Below, in pieces: positions 45,112-58,200 of a stretch of 64,000 bases of DNA. Position 1 is the stretch's first letter. Each line of letters opens with the position of its first letter. Source of the DNA: Plasmodium brasilianum. Taxonomy: Eukaryota; Apicomplexa; Aconoidasida; Haemosporida; Plasmodiidae. The notes beneath the pieces are model-generated. The model searched no databases. It was not told where the DNA came from and saw nothing but the letters and a program-made list of their open reading frames with translations. Both the position numbers and the translations under genes were made by a program. The DNA lies in NCBI RefSeq assembly GCF_023973825.1, contig NC_090127.1, forward strand, positions 1,784,501-1,848,500. The letters run 5' to 3'.

Positions 45112-48100
45112 TCATATGTATATGCATTTATATATGTACATATATATATACATGAATATGTATATTTATATTTATTTATTTGTATGAAAATGTTTATACA
45201 CTCGTAATTAAATGATCCCTCTCGTGTAGTTCATATACACTTAGTCATATTAAAATTATATTTTTATTATTTTTTTTTTTTTGATGAATGTGCTTAATTG
45301 ATTAATTTTTTTATATATAAAAGTATATATAATAAGCTGCGTTTGTACATGTATATTTGTAGAAACGTATATACAGATAGACTATAAAATGTATATATAT
45401 TCTGATACTATAATATATAATGAATGTAGCTATATATATATATATATGTATATACGTAGATGTTTACAATTGCACGACATAAATTTCCACGTATTTCTTT
45501 TTTTTTTTTTTCCCTGTGTAACAGGGGTAAGATGAACTTTTGCTGCTAAACATATATATATATCTTTAAAAAAAACTTAAAAAATTATTTTTTAAAAATA
45601 AGATTTTTTTTGATATTATAAAATTAAAATAATGGGAATTATTTATTCTTTTAAAATTTATATCTTCATGCGCTATGTATATAATATATATATATATACA
45701 AATATTCATAGATATATTTATTAATATAGTATATATGTATACAAGTATATATATGCATATATATAATATTAAAAAAGGAAAAAAAAATTGTACCGGGGTA
45801 ATTCATAAATATAATTAAAATTATTAATATATTTAAAGTGAACCGGTTGAAAGTATTAAAGAACAATTATATGAGACTAATATTACTGCTCATATACATT
45901 TTTTTAAGGAATATACTTAAAGTATACATTCAGAATATGTATTTTGTTTGGTGCTTAAAAAAAATATATGTATGCATGTAGGCATACTTGTGCATAAGTT
46001 TGTAATTATGTAAGTACACTTGCGTATGAGTATGTTAGTTATATATAAGTATGCACTTATATAAGCACGCATTTGAATATGTACATCTTGTAAAAGTGTG
46101 CACTTGCATGATTATGTATTTATACAAACGTGTATTTGTATATGTATATGTATTTTTTATAAAGGTGTGCACTTGTAAGTGTATATATTTATATAAGCAT
46201 ATATTTGTGTTTATATTTGTAGTCATTATATAAGTATGCACTTGCATGAATATGTATTTACGTAAGCATATACCTTCACAAGTATGTATTTACGTAAAAG
46301 TGTATTTATATAAAAAGGTATATATACTAAAACATAATTATACGAAAACGTATTTATATAAAATTGTATTTTTATAAAAATTCATTTATATAAACATGTA
46401 TTTATATACCTATATGTTTTTATATGACATGTATTTGTGGAGGTACTGATTTATATAAACATATATATATATAAACATATATATATATAAACATATGTAT
46501 ATATAAACATATGTATATATAAACATATATTTACATAAATATTCTATTTGAAAAATACACGAACGTAAGTACGTTTTTATTTAAATATGTATTTGTATAA
46601 TTAGGTATTTGTATAAATATATATTTTTATAACTTTATTATTTAAATATGTAAATAAATATTCTAGTATGTACATATATATATATATGCATACAAGGTGT
46701 ACTTAAAAAAATGTATTTGTTTTGTCGCTAAAAACGCTTTATTCTCCGCAAATAACTTTTTTTTCTTTTAAATTTTATATAGCAAAAGGATATCATAAGA
46801 TATATTAAAAAAAAAAGAAAAAAAGAAAAAAAATCAAGAAAAAATTGAGTTATCTAAACATAAATAATATCAATCAGCAGGAAATACCAAATGGAAATTC
46901 TTAAATAATTATAATTTATTCTATATATATGCATGCACACGCAGATATGTATATATCAAAATTCATTGCAAATCGGTATAGTAAAAATTATAAAATCATA
47001 ACATTTTTTTCTAAAAAATGTGCATGAATCATTATGTTATAACATGTCGAAAAAATGAAAAAAAGTGATTAAAAAAAAAGAATTGAAACATAAAATAGGT
47101 TTGTTTTCCCTATTTTTTTCTTATGATCCGATAATTATTTAATTTAAACTATATGCATATATGTATATATATATGTATATTCATATATATACATATATAT
47201 ATATATATACATATACATATACACAAATATGCACATCTACATATGTACAAATAAATAAATGTACAAATATACATATCTACATAATACCTATATACGAATA
47301 TATATATATATATATATATACATGCAAACATGTATATACGTTTATATACATATATACAAATACAGATTTATGTACATATGTATATTTATATATGTATGTA
47401 TTTGTATATATGTATGTATTTGTATATATTTATATTTGTATGTATATTTATATATGTATGTATTTGTATATATTTATATTTGTATGTATGTATTTGTATA
47501 TATTTATATTTGTATGTATGTATATATATATATATATATATGTACATACATGAAAATGTACAGATATACGTACGTATATATGTTTATATATATATGTATG
47601 TATATATATGTAGATATACATAGATACATATATATGCATATATACGTATATACTAATATACCAATATACATATATATGTACGTACATGCAAATGTACAGA
47701 TATACGTACGTATATATGTTCATATATATATGTATGTACATTTATGTACATGTAAATATGCAATATCAGAGACTCCCGTTCCATAACATTTTTTTCACAT
47801 ATGATACCCTAAAAATTTATGTTGGATTTATAAAAAAAATGAACAATTTCGCCACTTCAGAAAAAGAAAAATAAAATTACCTTTCCCATCTCCAGTACAA
47901 AAAAAAAAAAAACGTACCCACTTCGTTCTATAGTTTTTTTAAATGAAAAAGTTTAAAACTTATAACATGGTTTCTAAATGTGTTTTAATTAAAAGTTGCA
48001 ATAAAAAAATTATAATATTTTTTCTTCACTATTTATATCATATAAAAAGAATAATGTATGCTATTGTATTTTCATCACATAATGAATAGGAATAAAAATT

Positions 48101-48956
48101 CAAATTATCCACTTTTCTAGTACTAATGAAAAATTTATAAAAAAAAAAAAAAAAAAAAAAGTTAATTGTAGGTTTGTATTTCTCATTACAATACTAAATT
48201 TTCTCATTCACTCTTCAAATCATACATTTTTTAGATGTTTTTTCAAAGTTTTCGACGTTATCGAAAATTTGCTATGTTTTATAGTATATACTTCTATATG
48301 AATCAGAAACATAGTAAAATTTGTCGGTTTTTCTTTTTTTATTCCTTTTTTCTTTTTTTTTTTTGCAATGTACGCAAAATATTCATTATGTTAATACTGT
48401 TATAATTTATTTTAAAAATCATGAAAAAAAAAAAAAAACTAGCACTATTTGATTTATAAATGCAAGGAGTACAAAACACAATCATCATATGTAGCATTTA
48501 GTGTACCCATTTTGCACTATATATATAATTAAGGCATAAAAATAATTTTTTTTTGAATTTTTTAACTCTGTCTCATTGTTGATTACGCACTTTTGTGATC
48601 ATTCGATTTATTTCTATTTATAGAATTTAAATAGATCAATTATTATATAGCACATTAGCTCACTTTATTTAAAAGAAAAAAAAATAAATAAAAAAAAAGA
48701 GTATTCTAGTTATTGCAGCAAGTCGTAGGTATATATATATATAGTTCTAAAAAGCAGTCATCTATTTTTCGACTTGTTATTTTATCATTTAAAAATGATT
48801 ATTTATATATTTTCTAGCTTTTTTTGAAACAAACGATCTTTATATTTTAGTATGCATTTGAGATATTTATATATTTCTTCTTTTCTTGTATATGTATGTT
48901 TGTATGCATAAACATGCATTTTTCTACATATATACATGTACATATATATATATATA

Positions 48957-49002
<46 letters not shown>

Positions 49003-49552
49003 TTTTTTTTTTTTTTTTTTTGCTTTTTTTCTTTTCTTTTTTTTTTTTTATATTATTTTATTTTCTATTTTATTTTTTTTTAATTATATTTTAAAAATAT
49101 AACTTTTTTTTTGTTATAATTTAATATTCATTAAGTTTTTCCAACATCTACTAATTTACAGTGATGTACCACTAACAATTATAACATTTTTATTTCATTT
49201 TTTTAAATAATGTTTACACATAAGATATTAAAGTTTATAGGCAAGTTTATTTATAAAGAATAGTTATTATTAACCTTTGTAAGCATATCTTACTATCCTA
49301 TCATACTTAAATATATGTGCATATAAATATACACAAACATATGCATATACATCTGCACATAAATATGTATGTGTATAAATATATATATATGATCATGTGG
49401 AAATACATACATATGTACATATCCATTTATATATTCATATACTAATACATCTACACATAAATTTAAGCTTATATCTTCACGCAATTATATATGTATCTTG
49501 ACCTGTTTATATATATATACAGGCTTATATATCTATGCAGGCTCATATATTT

Positions 49553-49678
49553 TCGCATGTTTGTACATCTTTGCATGCTTATATACCTTTGCATACTTAT
49601 ATACCTTTGCATGCTTATATACCTTTGCATGCTTGTACACCTGCGCATGCTTGTACACCTTTGCATGCTTATGCATTT
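49553..49678. repeat. 18-bp tandem array carrying TGCATGC and GTACAC
   Basis: Seven 18-bp units, consensus TTGCATGCTTATATACCT, run from 49553 to 49678; related sequence continues upstream to ~49530. Most units contain the palindrome GCATGC. Units four and five replace TATATAC by GTACAC. The array lies ~2.6 kb upstream of the AP2-G start codon. TGCATG is the published core of the AP2-Sp/AP2-EXP type ApiAP2 motif, so the array may be a cluster of binding sites; this is inference. Confidence 0.75.
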
Positions 49679-50215
49679 TCACTTACATATAAATATATAT
49701 ATATGTTCAAATAATGCATATTACACAAGGAAATATTTATCTTTTTAATCTCTATATAAACAAAAATCACATATAAACCTGAGTTATTATTTTTTCTATT
49801 GATATAAATGATATTTATATTTATACATGTGCACATATGTACATATATATATACGTTTGCACATATGCTTATACATGTATACATTGCTTGTGCACTTGTA
49901 TATAATTTAGTACGTACAAATATAGGTACATATTACCTTATCTTATTTTATAATTTTTGTTTTTATATTATATCTACATTAACTTGTAACGTTATTAAAC
50001 ACATAATTTTCCCTCTAGGATATATATTTTAGTTTTTAAAATATAACTTTTTAATTTATAATTTCCTATGTGCTTACACAATAAGGAATATTTAAAAACC
50101 TACATGAATTTAAAATTTGAGCTCATAAAATATGTAAAGAGCTATTAAATATATAACTTTTTTACCCAAAGCCTTTATATATATAGCTACTTCATACATA
50201 TATATATATATAAAT

Positions 50216-50422
50216 GTGCACTTTTTGTGTTCATATATACATATATATGTTCACTCTAGATATACATATACACGTACTTATGTGCACTTTAGATATATAT
50301 ATATACATATGTGCACTTTAGATATATATATATATACATATGTGCACTTTAGATATACATATATATATGTGTCCCTCTTTGATTTTTTATTAATAAATAC
50401 ATATATATATATACATGTGCAC
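50216..50422. repeat. Array of five GTGCAC palindromes
   Basis: GTGCAC occurs at 50216, 50282, 50311, 50342 and 50417. The middle three sit in near-identical ~30-bp units reading TATGTGCACTTTAGATATAT. GTGCA is the published core bound by AP2-I in P. falciparum. The array is ~1.9 kb upstream of AP2-G. A functional role is inference. Confidence 0.7.
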
Positions 50423-50717
50423 TGCAGAAATACACGTATACATATATTTATATATATATGTGTACGTATGATAGTTTTATAATGCATGCTAAGTTTTTAA
50501 GAATAAACAAGTATTATTAACACTCTTTATATATTTATGAATTATAAATTATTTTTTTTTAATACAATCTGCGTATTTAAATTATAGATTGTAACTTATT
50601 ATTAATATATAAAAAAGAGAATACTTTATTATAAATTAGTAGTTAACACTGAGTGTAAACTTACAATTGATCTTAAAAAAAAGTGTTACCGATATAAACA
50701 TCGATTTATACAAATGC

Positions 50718-50766
<49 letters not shown>

Positions 50767-52281
50767 TAAAAACAAAGAGAAAACTCCTAAAATGATAATT
50801 ATTACATAGGGAAAAAAAAAAAAAAAAGAAAGAAATACACAAGCTCAATTTTATAGTAAACACAATTGCTTGTTTATTATCTTATATCATAAATATATAT
50901 ATACAAGAAACACAAAATTTATGAATATGCATTTGATATATAAATATACACATATGCTTACACACATATATATACATGGGCATATATATATAGTTGAGAA
51001 TATATATATACATGGACATATACATATACATGGCATATACATATACATAAGTATATATATGTATATATCGCACTTATGAGTGATAGTCATATGTAACAAT
51101 TAAAAAAAAAAAGATAGAAAACATAGATATAACATTTTTATAATAATTTTCTCAACACATATACACATTTTAAATAATTTAAAAAAATATATATATTTTT
51201 TGTATAACAATATTTCTTCTTCATACTTTCATATTTAGGGTTATATAAATATCAGAAATATAACAAAAATAATATTAGCAACAAAGTTAATAAATTTGAA
51301 GAAATTAAATTTTGTATATACCATAACTAATCAATTGCTAAAGGAGATTATTATAAAAAAGAAAAAAAATAAATAAAAAATAAATAAAAAATAAAAAGAG
51401 AGCCTTAAGCTATACCATATTGTACGTAAAAAAAATCAAAATGTTTTAATGTGTAATAGTAAACATGCACGATTGCATTGTTTACTAGTAATCGTAGTAA
51501 TAGGAAATTTTCAAAAAAAAAAAAAAAAAGAAAATATTACATTCAAGATCCGAAATTTTTTTAAAGCTATATGTATATATATACATAGATATAAACTAAA
51601 ATATAAATATTTCTATAAATAAGGGAGAAAAAAAAAAATATAATTTTTTGAATTCTGATATATATAGAGGGGAAATTAGTGAAATAATTTTTTAACGTTT
51701 ACAATTATACATAATAGAGAGAAAAAGAGAGATAGAGAGAAGATAAAAAAAAAAAAAGATAATTAAGGAAAATTCTATTGGGCGTTTAAAATTATTTCAC
51801 CCCGCATGCAGTGCAAGGAAAGCATGCAAAAGCGAATAAAAAAATATATAGCACTAAAAAGCAATATATTTACATAAAAAAAAAAAAAAAAAAAAAAATT
51901 GAAAGCACCTCGTATACTTACTGAAAAAAAAAAATATATATATACATATATACACATATATATTACATAGTTATATATATATATAGTGAGGAACTTATTG
52001 TAATACAAGGAAAGGAACAAAAAACAGTCATTTTGTAATAAACATATTTTATTATAAAGAAGGTATCTGTGTAAAGAGAGAAAGAGAGTAGAGAAGAAGA
52101 ACAGAAGAAAATTAAGGAAAAAAAATCTGAAAAACGGTATAGAAAGATAAAAAAATATATCAGAAAAGAGCTAAAAAAGAGATAAAAGGTTATTATTATA
52201 GCTATACAAAGCGAAAGGAATCAAAACTGAAGTAAATCAGGACAAAAAAAAAAAAAAAAAGAAATTATTCAGTGCATAAGG

Positions 52282-55200
52282 ATGTTTTTGTGCTTTCGAA
52301 AAATGCATCCTCTTTTTCAGGATAACTTAAACGATAATCCCAAAAAGAATAAAATTGTTCCCTTATTTTCCGCATGTAATTGTAAAATAAGGAAAATATG
52401 CAGCATGCAAAAAAAAAATATGAATCATTTTAATGAAAAAGCTTATAAAATAAATGCATTAAAACAAAATCCTGGTATTAATAATAAGAAGAAGATAATA
52501 AAGAATTGTAATGTACAGAGTTTGAGCAAAAACAATACTGAACATTTTAGTTTTGTTAAGAGAGAAAAGGACGAAATTAATTTGAAAAAAAAAGAGGAAA
52601 AAGGGGTCAATAAAATGAATGTAGGAAAAAAGAGGGAAAACGAAGGTATAAAAGTTCCTATTGTTAAAGAAGAATATTCAGAATGTTATGATTTTAGGTG
52701 CAAACGGAACATAAGTAACGACAAAAATAATTCTTATAATCGTAGTGACACTTATAAGAATAAGTGCAAAAATGAATATAGTGTTTATTGCATAAATTCA
52801 AAAAGTACCGACACTAATACAGGAAAGGGAATAAGATCAAGGAGAAGTGTTGAAACAGGAAAAAAGGCAAATAGTGCCAAAAATGGAAGTATTATAATTT
52901 TTAGTAGCAACAGTAAAGGCGATAATGACTCTAACAATGGTAGTGAAAATGGATATTCTATTTACAATAATGACAACAGGAGTAGCGGTTCCACTGTTAG
53001 CACTAGGAACAATGATGATCATAGTGTAAATGATAGTGTAAATGATAGTGTAAATGATAGTGAAAATGATAGTGAAAATGATAGTGAAAATGATAGTGAA
53101 AATGGAAATAGCAATAGCAGTGATGATGATGATCATTATCATTATCATCATCATGGTAATGAAAAAGAAGATGATGATGAAGAGGAGGATAAAGAGGAGG
53201 ATAAAAGGGGGGATAAAAGGGGGGATAAAAGGGGGGATAAAAGAGGGGATAAAAGAGGGGATAAAAAGGAAGGTATAAAGGAAGACAAAATGGGGAATAA
53301 AAAGGGGAGCGATCATAATTCCGTAAAAGAAAGTAGAGAAGAGTATAAAAATACATATAATTCATATGAAAAAGATGATCAAAATGGAAAACAAAATAAT
53401 GCTAATAAAAACAAAGTAAAGAATGAACATGATAATGACAGCAGTTACTCGAGCGAAAAAGATAATAAAAATAACGATGAATTCAAAAATAGAAACGAAG
53501 AAACACAAATTAATGATATTAATGGAAATGTAAATTATGTGGAAAATAATGAAACAAGTGGAAATGAAGTGGAAATATTATGCAAAAGTATTTGTAACAT
53601 AAAGAGTGATGAAAACGTTGACAATATAAACTGTGTTAAGAGGAAGGAGACATCAGGAGAAATATATGTAAAGAACAATTTGAAGCATAAAAAAAATTTG
53701 GAAATAATGTATTCGAGTATTGGTAATATTGAAAAAGACTGTTTTAATGAATGTTACATTAAGAAAAAATTAGGAGTTGAAAATATATATAAAAGTGTGG
53801 TGCACTGTGAAAAAGAGGGAAAAAATACTAATTACATGACTAATAATATAACGAGTAATACGGTGAATGATTCAGTAAATAATGGGGTAAATGATGCATC
53901 GAATAATGCACCATATAATGAGGATAAAAACGAAAACTTGAATAGCGCTGAAAAGAATAGGGACAAAATAAACGAAATGAAAAGTATGAACAACAAAAAT
54001 GTAACGTGCACAAATTTGCATAACGTTTTAGAGGCAAATACTGGTTGTGTATTGATAAGAAAAAAGTCAGAACAAAGCACAAAAAAAGAAGAATATGAAA
54101 AATTACTTTTATTAAAAAGCGCAGAGAACAGAATAAAAGGGGAGGGCACTTTGAACAGAAACATTTCAGGGGAAAAAATTTTGAATGAGGAGATTAATGA
54201 ATCTTGTGCTGACGAAAGAACAAAAGGACTTATATCTCATAATAAAGATAAAAAGAGAAATACACTCCATGTAAAAAGAAAATTTATAATTAAAGAAGAA
54301 AAAATTAACGAAACGGATATTAGCAATATCAAGAAAGTATGCTTTTCGACACATAACAACCAAATGAATTTTAATTTTTCACCGAAGAATGAAAGTCATG
54401 TTAGAAAAGCATTCAGCACAAACAATACAAAGACTGAACGTAACATGAATAATGATGATAAGTCGAACTATCATGAAAAGGTAAATCATGCTGATAAGAC
54501 AAACCATTCTGATAAGACAAACCATTCTGATAAGACAAACCATTCTGATAAGACAAACCATTATGATAAGACAAACTATTATGATAAGACAAACCATTCT
54601 GATAAGACAAACCATTCTGATAAGACAAACTATTCTGATAAGACAAACCATTATGATAAGACAAACTATTATGATAAGACAAACCATTCTGATAAGACAA
54701 ACCATTCTGATAAGACAAACCATTCTGATAAGACAAACCATGCTAACATGACAAACCATGTTGATAAGAAGAACCATGCTGATATGATATACAATACTAA
54801 TAAGAGTAAATATGACGATAGTACAATCAACAGGATGCATGCAAAAAATAAATTAAATATTTATTCCACTGTTGACGATAACAAACTGTTAATATGCCGA
54901 TTAAAAGGAAATCCCCAAAATCTAGAGCGTCACTTTTCAAACGTTTATAATGGTACACTTAAAATACATGTTAAAGAGGAAAAACTAAAAACGAATGAGG
55001 ACAACATTTTTGAAGTTCCCGTAAATAATACAAATAACAAAATAGTAGATACAAAGAATAACAAAATTGACTTAAAAAAGAGTATTATAAGAGATGATGA
55101 AAAAATTGTTGATTCGTGTAAAAATGAAAGTTTAGCTGATGCTAATACACATATGATATATACTTATGCCCAACCGACAGATGCTAATGAACACAAGCAA

Positions 55201-58200
55201 GGTAGTAAAACAAACCAGGGTGCTACTAACGTGGGTGTTATTAACGGGGGTGTTGCTAATGAGGGTGCTACTAATACGCATACTCCAAGTTATAACAAAA
55301 ACATGTCTGCTCCAACAAGCAATGAAATAATTCCAGACAAAAATAAAATGAGCGCAGGAGAAAATGCGAACAAAAATAATATTTACAAGAATAATATTGG
55401 CAATACTAATATTTACAAGAATAATATTGGCAATGCTAATATTTACAAGAATAATATTGGCAATACTAATATTTACAAGAATAATATTGGCAATACTAAT
55501 ATTTACAAGAATAATATTGGCAATACTAATATTTACAAGAATAATATTGGCAATAATAATATTAACAAGAATAATATTGATAATAGTAATATTTATAACA
55601 ATCATATTGATTCTAGTAATATAGAAAAGAGTAATACTGATAATTGCAACATGGAAAAAGGAAAAATGAATAATTGCAATATGGATAAATGTTATACGGA
55701 TAATTACAATATTGATAATTATATTAACTACCAGTCCTATATAAATAACAACGCGGGCAATAATTCATCATTTTTCTGTAAGCATAATGATTACGATAAA
55801 AATTTCCCCTTCTTGAAAAGTGAATATCATAATGTGTTATTAAATAATCAAGTGAAAAATTATTTAGTATATCCACATAACCAAATAATAGAATACAACC
55901 CTGTGTCGTTTGAAGAAAAGTACTTTAACAATTATAATGATGAAAATATAAATAAATATTTTACTCTATGTAATAATAATAGTTTTAATGAATATAAACC
56001 TAACTGGCAACAAAATTTCTATAGCTTTCTACCGTTTATTGTAAAAAATAATGCTCATGGTGTTAATGATGTACACGTGACAATGAAACCGATATGTAAC
56101 TTCAATTCCGAATATATATATGATAATTGTAAAAATAGTTTTTATATTAACAATTATAAGATTAGTGAGTATGATTCCAAATATGGCATAAACTATGTGA
56201 AGGATGTTAACTACGTGAGCGGTGTTAACCTTATAGACGATATGAAAAATAGTAAAGAAAATTGTTCTCATTTCATCAGTGGTAGTAATAACATGACTAA
56301 AAGGATGAATAATGGAACTATTGTTAAATCTGTTAACAGAAAAATCTTAAGCATTTCAAATGACTCATCTTTTAAACAGTATAATCAAGGATCAACTTAT
56401 AAGGATTTTTTAAATAAAAACAATAATAACATTAACCTTCATAATAATAATAACATTAATAACTATAATAATTGCTTTAATAATAATATTAGCAACATTA
56501 ATAATAATAATAAATTATCCCATAATGAAATATATACCCTAAGCAATCTAGAAGAACATAAAATAACAACCTCGAGTAGTACTACCCACTGGAAAGTTGA
56601 CATAAATAACCAATGTGCTAATTGCAATGGTAATAAGGATGAAATGGTACGAAGGAAAGACGAAATAAGTGCTAAAGGAAATATCGTTAATAAGATGGGT
56701 GACAAGATGGGTAACGAGATGGGTAACGAGATGGGGGGCAAAAAGGTGAACATATATAATGGAAGCAATGAGAATAATTTCAAAAATTCAAATTATTATG
56801 CTGCATGGAATTCTGGAGATGGTATAAATGGCACTAATACACATACAGAAAGGAGAATATTTAAATGGACGAATAGCTCACAAGGATATATGACAGCTAT
56901 AAATGAAAAAAAAAACAATGAACAGGACGCAAATAATTTTAGTGATCGCATTAATTACTTAAATAGTGACATAATTGGCAACAAAAATTGCAGCATAATT
57001 GGAAGCACAAATGGAAACATAACTGCAGATACAAATGGAAACTTTATTGATAACACACTTAGTAACATAACCAACAACAAGGATCAGATTAATAATAGCA
57101 TGATTAATTACACACATATAATGTACAGTAATATAAATAACTCGCATGCATGTAGCACAAATATTTCCGAAAATAAGATTTTTTCGGAGGAAAAAAATAT
57201 GAGGAAGTTTGAAAATAATGTGTGTACTTTTCATTCAAAAAATGAAGGAGAATATAACATATATAACGAGTTGACTAACATGAGTATTTCCAGCAGTGTT
57301 GGTAAAAATTTAAATAATTTCCCCTTGTTGAATGACAATCATTTTAATTATAATATTGCCAACAAAACTGATATACTGAGTAACAATTATATAAATTGTT
57401 ACAACAATGTAAATAATATTAGTTATTTATATGACAATTTTAATTATTACCCTTTTAATTTAAATAAAATAAATAATATTCATAACATAAATTTTGATAT
57501 TAACAAAAATCTTTTTATTAATAATACGTATGATGAAAAAATTACCGATGAATATGATGCAAATTATTTGGGAAATTCTGAAATGCCTCAAGTGATAACT
57601 AAAATACCAAGTATTAACATTTCTGATAGTAAGGAAATAAAAAGAAATTTTGAACATGTCAATGAGCATATTAACAAATATGACTATGTTAATCATTTGA
57701 ATAACTATTTTAACAACATTAATAAGAGCTCTCAAACTATCGACATTTCCTGCGCACACACAAGTGTTGGTAACAGCATTTGTAGCTTCTCAAACAGCAG
57801 CACTGAATCTAACGCTTCTAGCAGTAGCACTGATAACACGAGCTGCAAAAAAAGCATCAACAGAAGGAACAGAGGAAGCATCGAAAGAAGCAGTAAAGGA
57901 GGCAACACTAGCAAAGTAAATAATAAAAATATCAACAAAGAATACACCAACAAAGGAACCAACAGCAGATGTAACAAAAAGAAAGGCAGAGGGAATAGCA
58001 AAAAGAGAAGCAAAGGGAGTAAAAAAAAGAGAGGCAAAGGGTGTAAAAAAAAGAGAGGCAAAGGGAGTAACAAAAGCAGCAACCAAGAAAGTGACAAAGT
58101 AAGTAACAAAGTAAGTAACAAAGTAAGTAACAAAGAAAGTAACAAAGTAAGTAACAAAGTAAGTAACAAAGTAAGTAACAAAGAAAGTAACAAAGTAAGT

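Larger units (their letters stand above)
44906..50465. promoter_or_regulatory. Dispersed GxGTAC/GTACxC sites upstream of AP2-G
   Basis: The reported AP2-G recognition motif in P. falciparum is GxGTAC (reverse complement GTACxC). By eye I find GTGTAC at 44906, 44923, 46697, 48501 and 50460, GTACAC at 46014, 49635 and 49653, GTACCC at 47914 and 48503, GTACGC at 48370 and GAGTAC at 48467. The 48501-48508 site (GTGTACCC) satisfies both half-motifs at once. Such sites would allow AP2-G to activate its own gene; that is inference. Microsatellites rich in GTAC raise the background. Confidence 0.45.
44340..52281. other. 7.9-kb divergent upstream region of AP2-G and DPH6
   Basis: No gene is supported here. 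Open frames in this stretch are translations of TA, TATG and TACATA microsatellites, notably 44800-45130, 47150-47760 and 50710-51070. Degenerate ~20-bp repeats of GTATTTATATAAACAT fill ~46080-46560. Poly(T) occurs at ~49003-49021 and poly(A) at several places. The last 180 bp before the AP2-G ATG are purine-rich (GAGAAAGAGAGTAGAGAAGA), probably 5' untranslated region. In P. falciparum this upstream region is heterochromatic in asexual parasites and is where AP2-G acts on its own gene (established for that species). Motif clusters are given separately. Confidence 0.6.

Noticed and set aside
47149..47786. Overlapping frames on both strands up to 175 residues
   Set aside because: Pure TATACATATGTA microsatellite translation (IYIYMYVCI strings).
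49530..50430. Spaced repeats resembling a CRISPR array
   Set aside because: Units are directly adjacent or with microsatellite spacers, there are no cas genes, and the genome is eukaryotic.
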